A stretch of DNA of 64,000 nt from Trichomonas vaginalis G3. Taxonomy: Eukaryota; Parabasalia; Trichomonadida; Trichomonadidae. The stretch lies in NCBI RefSeq assembly GCF_026262505.1, contig NC_067208.1:1302001-1366000 (forward strand), given 5' to 3'. Of this stretch, positions 54,762-64,000 are shown in pieces. The position numbers and the translations under genes are program-made. The notes under the pieces were generated by a model that did not search any database, was not told where the DNA came from, and saw only the letters and a list, made by a program, of their open reading frames with translations. How positions within the stretch are numbered: position 1 is the first letter of the stretch; every line of letters starts with the position of its first letter.

Positions 54762-57700
54762 GCTTGCCTTTTATGCAACAATCACTTTTTCTGACAACAA
54801 TAACAAGTAATTGTTGTTTACTAAGCAACTTTTTTAGAATCAAATAAGATTTCAAAACAAAGTTGCATAAAAGACAGTCATTATCATAGAATGATTGCCT
54901 TTTATGCAACAATCACTTGTTCTGACAACAATAACAAGTAATTGTTGTTTACTAAGCAACTTTTTTTAGAATCAAATAAGATTTCAAACAAAGTTGCATA
55001 AAAGACAGTCATTATCATAGAATGATTGCCTTTTATGCAACAATCACTTGTTCTGACAACAATAACAAGTAATTGTTGTTTACTAAGCAACTTTTTTTAG
55101 AATCAAATAAGATTTCAAACAAAGTTGCATAAAAGACAGTCATTATCATAGAATGATTGCCTTTTATGCAACAATCACTTGTTCTGACAACAATAACAAG
55201 TAATTGTTGTTTACTAAGCAACTTTTTTTAGAATCAAATAAGATTTCAAACAAAGTTGCATAAAAGACAGTCATTATCATAGAATGATTGCCTTTTATGC
55301 AACAATCACTTGTTCTGACAACAATAACAAGTAATTGTTGTTTACTAAGCAACTTTTTTTAGAATCAAATAAGATTTCAAACAAAGTTGCATAAAAGACA
55401 GTCATTATCATAGAATGATTGCCTTTTATGCAACAATCACTTGTTCTGACAACAATAACAAGTAATTGTTGTTTACTAAGCAACTTTTTTTAGAATCAAA
55501 TAAGATTTCAAACAAAGTTGCATAAAAGACAGTCATTATCATAAGAATGATTGCCTTTTATGCAACAATCACTTGTTCTGACAACAATAACAAGTAATTG
55601 TTGTTTACTAAGCAACTTTTTTTTAGAATCAAATAAGATTTCAAACAAAGTTGCATAAAAGACAGTCATTATCATAGAATGATTGCCTTTTATGCAACAA
55701 TCACTTGTCTGACAACAATAACAAGTAATTGTTGTTTACTAAGCAACTTTTTTTAGAATCAAATAAGATTTCAAACAAAGTTGCATAAAAGACAGTCATT
55801 ATCATAGAATGATTGCCTTTTATGCAACAATCACTTGTTCTGACAACAATAACAAGTAATTGTTGTTTACTAAGCAACTTTTTTTAGAAATCAAATAAGA
55901 TTTCAAACAAAGTTGCATAAAAGACAGTCATTATCATAGAATGATTGCCTTTTATGCAACAATCACTTGTTCTGACAACAATAACAAGTAATTGTTGTTT
56001 ACTAAGCAACCTTTTTTAGAATCAAATAAGATTTCAAACAAAGTTGCATAAAAGACAGTCATTATCATAGAATGATTGCCTTTTATGCAACAATCACTTG
56101 TTCTGACAACAATAACAAGTAATTGTTGTTTACTAAGCAACTTTTTTTAGAATCAAATAAGATTTCAAACAAAGTTGCATAAAAGACAGTCATTATCATA
56201 GAATGATTGCCTTTTATGCAACAATCACTTGTTCTGACAACAATAACAAGTAATTGTTGTTTACTAAGCAACTTTTTTTAGAATCAAATAAGATTTCAAA
56301 CAAAGTTGCATAAAAGACAGTCATTATCATAGAATGATTGCCTTTTATGCAACAATCACTTGTTCTGACAACAATAACAAGTAATTGTTGTTTACTAAGC
56401 AACTTTTTTTAGAATCAAATAAGATTTCAAACAAAGTTGCATAAAAGACAGTCATTATCATAGAATGATTGCCTTTTATGCAACAATCACTTGTTCTGAC
56501 AACAATAACAAGTAATGTTGTTTACTAAGCAACTTTTTTTAGAATCAAATAAGATTTCAAACAAAGTTGCATAAAAGACAGTCATTATCATAGAATGATT
56601 GCCTTTTATGCAACAATCACTTGTTCTGACAACAATAACAAGTAATTGTTTGTTTACTAAGCAACTTTTTTTTAGAATCAAATAAGATTTCAAACAAAGT
56701 TGCATAAAAGACAGTCATTATCATAGAATGATTGCCTTTTATGCAACAATCACTTGTTCTGACAACAATACAAGTAATTGTTGTTTACTAAGCAACTTTT
56801 TTTAGAATCAAATAAGATTTCAAACAAAGTTGCATAAAAGACAGTCATTATCATAGAATGATTGCCTTTTATGCAACAATCACTTGTTCTGACAACAATA
56901 ACAAGTAATTGTTGTTTACTAAGCAACTTTTTTTAGAATCAAATAAGATTTCAACAAAGTTGCATAAAAGACAGTCATTATCATATAATGATTGCCTTTT
57001 ATGCAACAATCACTTGTTCTGACAACAATAACAAGTAATTGTTGTTTACTAAGCAACTTTTTTTAGAATCAAATAAGATTTCAACAAAAGTTGCATAAAA
57101 GACAGTCATTATCATAGAATGATTGCCTTTTATGCAACAATCACTTGTTCTGACAACAATAACAAGTAATTGTTGTTTACTAAGCAACTTTTTTTAGAAT
57201 CAAATAAGATTTCAAACAAAGTTGCATAAAAGACAGTCATTATCATAGAATGATTGCCTTTTATGCAACAATCACTTGTTCTGACAACAATAACAAGTAA
57301 TGTGTTTTTACTAAGCAACTTTTTTTAGAATCAAATAAGATTTTCAAACAAAGTTGCATAAAAGACAGTCATTATCATAGAATGATTGCCTTTTATGCAA
57401 CAATCACTTGTTCTGACAACAATAACAAGTAATTGTTGTTTACTAAGCAACTTTTTTTAGAATCAAATAAGATTTCAAACAAAGTTGCATAAAAGACAGT
57501 CATTATCATAGAATGATTGCCTTTTATGCAACAATCACTTGTTTCTGACAACAATAACAAGTAATTGTTGTTTACTAAGCAACTTTTTTTAGAATCAAAT
57601 AAGATTTCAAACAAAGTTGCATAAAAGACAGTCATTATCATAGAATGATTGCCTTTTATGCAACAATCACTTGTTCTGACAACAATAACAAGTAATTGTT

Positions 57701-60700
57701 GTTTACTAAGCAACTTTTTTTAGAATCAAATAAGATTTCAAACAAAGTTGCATAAAAGACAGTCATTATCATAGAATGATTGCCTTTTATGCAACATCAC
57801 TTGTTCTGACAACAAAAACAAGTAATTGTTGTTTACTAAGCAACTTTTTTGAATCAAATAAGATTTCAAACAAAGTTGCATAAAAGACAGTCATTATCAT
57901 AGAATGATTGCCTTTTATGCAACAATCACTTGTTCTGACAACAATAACAAGTAATTGTTGTTTACTAAGCAACTTTTTTTAGAATCAAATAAGATTTCAA
58001 ACAAAGTTGCATAAAAGACAGTCATTATCATAGAATGATTGCCTTTTATGCAACAATCACTTGTTCTGACAACAATAACAAGTAATTGTTGTTTACTAAG
58101 CAACTTTTTTTAGAATCAAATAAGATTTCAAACAAAGTTGCATAAAAGACAGTCATTATCATAGAATGTTGCCTTTTATGCAACAATCACTTGTTCTGAC
58201 AACAATAACAAGTAATTGTTGTTTACTAAGCAACTTTTTTTAGAATCAAATAAGATTTCAAACAAAGTTGCATAAAAGACAGTCATTATCATAGAATGAT
58301 TGCCTTTTATGCAACAATCACTTGTTCTGACAACAATAACAAGTAATTGTTGTTTACTAAGCAACTTTTTTTAGAATCAAATAAGATTTCAAACAAAGTT
58401 GCATAAAAGACAGTCATTATCATAGAATGATTGCCTTTTATGCAACAATCACTTGTTCTGACAACAATAACAAGTAATTGTTGTTTACTAAGCAACTTTT
58501 TTTAGAATCAAATAAGATTTCAAACAAAGTTGCATAAAAGACAGTCATTATCATAGAATGATTGCCTTTTATGCAACAATCACTTGTTCTGACAACAATA
58601 ACAAGTAATTGTTGTTTACTAAGCAACTTTTTTAGAATCAAATAAGATTTCAAACAAAGTTGCATAAAAGACAGTCATTATCATAGAATGATTGCCTTTT
58701 ATGCAACAATCACTTGTTCTGACACAATAACAAGTAATTGTTGTTTACTAAGCAACTTTTTTTAGAATCAAATAAGATTTCAAACAAAGTTGCATAAAAG
58801 ACAGCATTATCATAGAATGATTGCCTTTTATGCAACAATCACTTGTTCTGACAACAATAACAAGTAATTGTTGTTTACTAAGCAACTTTTTTTAGAATCA
58901 AATAAGATTTCAAACAAAGTTGCATAAAAGACAGTCATTATCATAGAATGATTGCCTTTTATGCAACAATCACTTGTTCTGACAACAATAACAAGTAATT
59001 GTTGTTTACTAAGCAACTTTTTTTAGAATCAAATAAGATTTCAAACAAAGTTGCATAAAAGACAGTCATTATCATAGAATGATGCCTTTTATGCAACAAT
59101 CACTTGTTCTGACAACAATAACAAGTAATTGTTGTTTACTAAGCAACTTTTTTTAGAATCAATAAGATTTCAAACAAAGTTGCATAAAAACAGTCATTAT
59201 CATAGAATGATTGCCTTTTATGCAACAATCACTTGTTCTGACAAACAATAACAAGTAATTGTTGTTTACTAAGCAACTTTTTTTAGAATCAAATAAGATT
59301 TCAAACAAAGTTGCATAAAAGACAGTCATTATCATAGAATGATTGCCTTTTATGCAACAATCACTTGTTCTGACAACAATAACAAGTAATTGTGTTTACT
59401 AAGCAACTTTTTTTAGAATCAAATAAGATTTCAACAAAGTTGCATAAAAGACAGTCATTATCATAGAATGTTGCCTTTTATGCAACAATCACTTGTTCTG
59501 ACAACAATAACAAGTAATTGTTGTTTACTAAGCAACTTTTTTTAGAATCAAATAAGATTTCAAACAAAGTTGCATAAAAGACAGTCATTATCATAGAATG
59601 ATTGCCTTTTATGCAACAATCACTTGTTCTGACAACAATAACAAGTAATTGTTGTTTACTAAGCAACTTTTTTTAGAATCAAAATAAGATTTCAAACAAA
59701 GTTGCATAAAAGACAGTCATTATCATAGAATGATTGTGCCTTTTATGCAACAATCACTTGTTCTGACAACAATAACAAGTAATTGTTGTTTACTAAGCAA
59801 CTTTTTTTAGAATCAAATAAGATTTCAAACAAAGTTGCATAAAAGACAGTCATTATCATAGAATGATTGCCTTTTATGCAACAATCACTTGTTCTGACAA
59901 CAATAACAAGTAATTGTTGTTTACTAAGCAACTTTTTTTAGAATCAAAAAAATTTCAAACAAAGTTTGCATAAAAGACAGTCATTATCATAGAATGATTG
60001 CCTTTTATGCAACAATCACTTGTTCTGACAACAATACAAGTAATTGTTGTTTACTAAGCAACTTTTTTTAGAATCAAATAAGATTTCAAAACAAGTTGCA
60101 TAAAAGACAGTCATTATCATAGAATGATTGCCTTTTATGCAACAATCCACTTGTTCTGACAACAATAACAAGTAATTGTTGTTTACTAAGCAACTTTTTT
60201 TATAGAATCAAATAAGATTTCAAACAAAGTTGCATAAAAGACAGTCATTATCATAGAAATGATGCCTTTATGGCAACAATCACTGTGTTCTGACAACAAT
60301 AACAAGTAATTGTTGTTTACTAAGCAACTTTTTTTAGAATCAAATAAGATTTCAAACAAAGTTGCATTAAAAGACAGTCATTATCATAGAATGATTGCCT
60401 TTTATGCAACAATCACTTGTTCTGACAACAATAACAAGTAATTGTTGTTTACTAAGCAACTTTTTTTAGATCAAATAAGATTTCAAACAAAGTTGCATAA
60501 AAGACAGTCATTATCATAGAATTATTGCCTTTTATGCAACAATCACTTGTTCTGACAACAATAACAAGTAATTTGTTGTTTACTAAGCAACTTTTTTTTA
60601 GAATCAAATAAGATTTCAAACAAAGTTGCATAAAAGACAGTCATTATCATAGAATGATTGCCTTTTATGCAACAATCACTTGTTCTGACAACAATAACAA

Positions 60701-63700
60701 GTAATTGTTGTTTACTAAGCAACTTTTTTTTAGAATCAAATAAGATTTCAAACAAAGTTGCATAAAAGACAGTCTTATCATAGAATGATTGCCTTTTATG
60801 CAACAATCACTTGTTCTGACAACAATAACAAGTAATTGTTGTTTACTAAGCAACTTTTTTTTAGAATCAAATAAGATTTCAAACAAAGTTGCATAAAAGA
60901 CAGTCATTATCATAGAATGATTGCCTTTATGCAACAATCACTTGTTCTGACAACAATAACAAGTAATTGTTGTTTACTAAGCAACTTTTTTTAGAATCAA
61001 ATAAGATTTCAAACAAAGTTGCATAAAGACAGTCATTATCATAGAATGATTGCCTTTTATGCAACAATCACTTGTTCTGACAACAATAACAAGTAATTGT
61101 TGTTTACTAAGCAACTTTTTTTAGAATCAAATAAGATTTCAAACAAAGTTGCATAAAAGACAGTCATTATCAATAGAATGATTGCCTTTTATGCAACAAT
61201 CACTTGTTCTGACAAACAATAACAAGTAATTGTTGTTTACTAAGCAACTTTTTTTAGATCAAATAAGATTTCAAACAAAGTTGCATAAAAGACAGTCATT
61301 ATCATAGAATGATTGCCTTTTATGCAAACAATCACTTGTTCTGACAACAATAACAAGTAATTGTTGTTTACTAAGCAACTTTTTTTAGAATCAAATTAGA
61401 TTTCAAACAAAGTTGCATAAAAGACAGTCATTATCAATAGAATGATTGCCTTTTATGCAACAATCACTTGTTCTGACAACAATAACAAGTAATTGTTGTT
61501 TACTAAGCAACTTTTTTTTAGAATCAAATAAGATTTCAAACAAAGTTGCATAAAAGACAGTCATTATCATAGAATGATTGCCTTTTATGCAACAATCACT
61601 TGTTCTGACAACAATAACAAGTAATTGTTGTTTACTAAGCAACTTTTTTTAGAATCAAATAAGATTTCAAACAAAGTTGCATAAAAGACAGTCATTATCA
61701 TAGAATGGATTGCCTTTTATGCAACAATCACTTGTTCTGACAACAATAACAAGTAATTGTTGTTTACTAAGCAACTTTTTTTAGAATCAAATAAGATTTC
61801 AAACAAAGTTGCATAAAAGACAGTCATTTATCATAGAATGATTGCCTTTTATGCAACAATCACTTGTTCTGACAACAATAACAAGTAATTGTTGTTTACT
61901 AAGCAACTTTTTTTAGAATCAAATAAGATTTCAAACAAAGTTGCATAAAAGACAGTCATTATCATAGAAGATTGCCTTTTATGCAACAATCACTTGTTCT
62001 GACAACAATAACAAGTAATTGTTGTTTACTAAGCAACTTTTTTTAGAATCAAAATAAGATTTCAAACAAAGTTGCATAAAAGACAGTCATTATCATAGAA
62101 TGATTGCCTTTTATGCAACAATCACTTGTTCTGACAACAATAACAAGTAATTGTTGTTTACTAAGCAACTTTTTTTAGAATCAAATAAGATTTCAAACAA
62201 AGTTGCATAAAAGACAGTCATTATCATAGAATGATTGCCTTTTATGCAACAATCACTTGTTCTGACAACAATAACAAGTAATTGTTGTTTACTAAGCAAC
62301 TTTTTTTAGAATCAAATAAGATTTCAAACAAAGTTGCATAAAAGACAGTCATTATCATAGAATGATTGCCTTTTTATGCAACAATCACTTGTTCTGACAA
62401 CAATAACAAGTAATTGTTGTTTACTAAGCAACTTTTTTATAATCAAATAAGATTTCAAACAAAGTTGCATAAAAGACAGTCATTATCATAGAATGATTGC
62501 CTTTTATGCAAACAATCACTTGTTCTGACAACAATAACAAGTAATTGTTTGTTTACTAAGCAACTTTTTTTAGAATCAAATAAGATTTCAAACAAAGTTG
62601 CATAAAAGACAGTCATTATCATAGAATGATTGCCTTTTTATGCAACAATCACTTGTTCTGACAACAATAACAAGTAATTGTTGTTTACTAAGCAACTTTT
62701 TTTAAGAATCAAATAAGATTTCAAACAAAGTTGCATAAAAGACAGTCATTATCATAGAATGATTGCCTTTTATGCAACAATCACTTGTTCTGACAACAAT
62801 AACAAGTAATTGTTGTTTACTAAGCAACTTTTTTAGAATCAAATAAGATTTCAAACAAAGTTGCATTAAAAGACAGTCATTATCATAGAATGATTGCCTT
62901 TTATGCAACAATCACTTGTTCTGACAACAATAACAAGTAATTGTTGTTTACTAAGCAACTTTTTTTTAGAATCAAATAAGATTTCAAACAAAGTTGCATA
63001 AAAGACAGTCATTATCATAGAATGATTGCCTTTTATGCAACAATCACTTGTTCTGACAACAATAACAAGTAATTGTTGTTTACTAAGCAACTTTTTTTAG
63101 AATCAAATAAGATTTCAAACAAAGTTGCATAAAAGACAGTCATTATCATAGAATGAATGATGCCTTTATGCAACAATCACTTGTTCTGACAACAATAACA
63201 GTAATTGTTGTTTACTAAGCAACTTTTTTTAGAATCAAATAAGATTTCAAACAAAGTTGCATAAAAGACAGTCATTATCATAGAATGATTGCCTTTTATT
63301 CAACAATCACTTGTTTCTGACAACAATAACAAGTAATTGTTGTTTACTAAGCAACTTTTTTTAGAATCAAATAAGATTTCAAACAAAGTTGCATAAAAGA
63401 CAGTCATTATCATAGAATGATTGCCTTTTATGCAACAATCACTTGTTTCTGACAACAATAACAAGTAATTGTTGTTTACTAAGCAACTTTTTTTAGAATC
63501 AAATAAGATTTCAAACAAAGTTGCATAAAAGACAGTCATTATCATAGAATGATTGCCTTTTTATGCAACAATCACTTGTTCTGACAACAATAACAAGTAA
63601 TTGTTGTTACTAAGCAACTTTTTTTAGAAATCAAATAAGATTTCAAACAAAGTTGCATAAAAGACAGTCATTATCATAGAATGATTGCCTTTTATGCAAC

Positions 63701-64000
63701 AATCACTTGTTCTGACAACAATAACAAGTAATTGTTGTTTACTAAGCAACTTTTTTTTAGAATCAAATAAGATTTCAAACAAAGTTGCATAAAAGACAGT
63801 CATTATCATAGAATGATTTGCCTTTTTATGCAACAATCACTTGTTCTGACAACAATAACAAGTAATTGTTGTTTACTAAGCAACTTTTTTTTAGAATCAA
63901 ATAAGATTTCAAACAAAGTTGCCATAAAAGACAGTCATTATCATAGAATGATTGCCTTTTATGCCAACAATCACTTGTTCTGACAACAAATAACAAGTAA
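54762..64000. repeat. 131-bp satellite array, about 70 monomers
   Basis: Head-to-tail monomers starting TGATTGCCTTTTATGCAACA with an exact 131-bp spacing through long stretches. Monomers are almost identical; nearly all differences are one-base insertions or losses, most often in the T7 run, and they become more frequent after about 59900. Each monomer carries arms CTTTTATGCAAC and GTTGCATAAAAG (25 bases apart across the monomer junction) and ACTTGTT..AACAAGT arms. The repeated 62-codon minus-strand ORFs are a by-product of the unit. The array continues beyond the window. Confidence 0.97.

Noticed and set aside
54749-54768. Inverted terminal repeat of element B right of the gap
   Set aside because: The bases after the gap (ACGACCATCGGGCGC) do not match the left end of the element; the true terminus is not visible.
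54902-63836. Dozens of 61-106 codon minus-strand ORFs in the satellite
   Set aside because: They are the same reading frame of a 131-bp unit and overlap each other; no coding signal beyond the repeat.

Overview
The window looks like nuclear DNA of a trichomonad (Parabasalia), most likely Trichomonas vaginalis or a close relative. It is AT-rich and its genes appear intronless and closely spaced. Several starts lie just behind an initiator of the type TCAYW. The proteins are typical of trichomonads: an AAAP amino-acid permease, a STE20-type kinase, a Pmp-like surface protein with TPFETxF repeats, an ankyrin/coiled-coil protein and a beta-adaptin. Two large virus-like elements sit beside these genes, as is usual in that genome. 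The species assignment is inference.

Layout. (1) 1-14711: right part of a Polinton/Maverick element (element A), truncated by the window edge. It carries a D12-class adenine methyltransferase, several small unknown genes, a 1034-residue phage-tail-fibre-like protein, a penton-like protein, a protein-primed family B DNA polymerase and a decayed capsid-type gene. The polymerase, fibre and methyltransferase genes look whole. (2) 14712-38027: host DNA with about ten genes (permease, exosome RRP46-like subunit, kinase, Pmp-like protein, ubiquitin-like protein, beta-adaptin, interrupted helical-repeat gene, PLAA/Doa1, MGC-type lipid-anchor protein, ankyrin protein) and some fragments. Two probable non-autonomous DNA transposons with 10-bp target duplications lie here (15194-15963 and 25527-26400); both are packed with hairpins. 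(3) 38028-54648: a second, different element (element B) of the Polinton-like virus type. It has a double-jelly-roll-type capsid gene, penton-like genes, a packaging ATPase and an SF3 helicase in place of a polymerase, plus three KilA-N genes on its right arm. Many of its genes are broken. (4) 54649-54748: a 100-base assembly gap. (5) 54762-64000: a 131-bp satellite array of about 70 monomers running off the window.

How parts work together. In element A the polymerase would be the replication module and the fibre, penton and capsid genes the particle module; integrase, ATPase and protease genes, if present, lie left of the window. Element B has capsid and packaging functions with a helicase-type replication module. 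Its right arm is a leftward run of KilA-N and unknown genes, each start preceded by a shared TGTAAGAAC-like box. The genes are separated by repeated intergenic modules and by an unusual tandemly duplicated four-hairpin array (50573-51044). The most striking unexplained signal in the window is this recurring use of near-perfect hairpins: the four-hairpin array, a three-helix element hairpin cassette at 15554-15893, a perfect three-way-junction fold at 25587-25656, the 22-bp hairpin tandem array at 48203-48625, and paired arms inside every satellite monomer.
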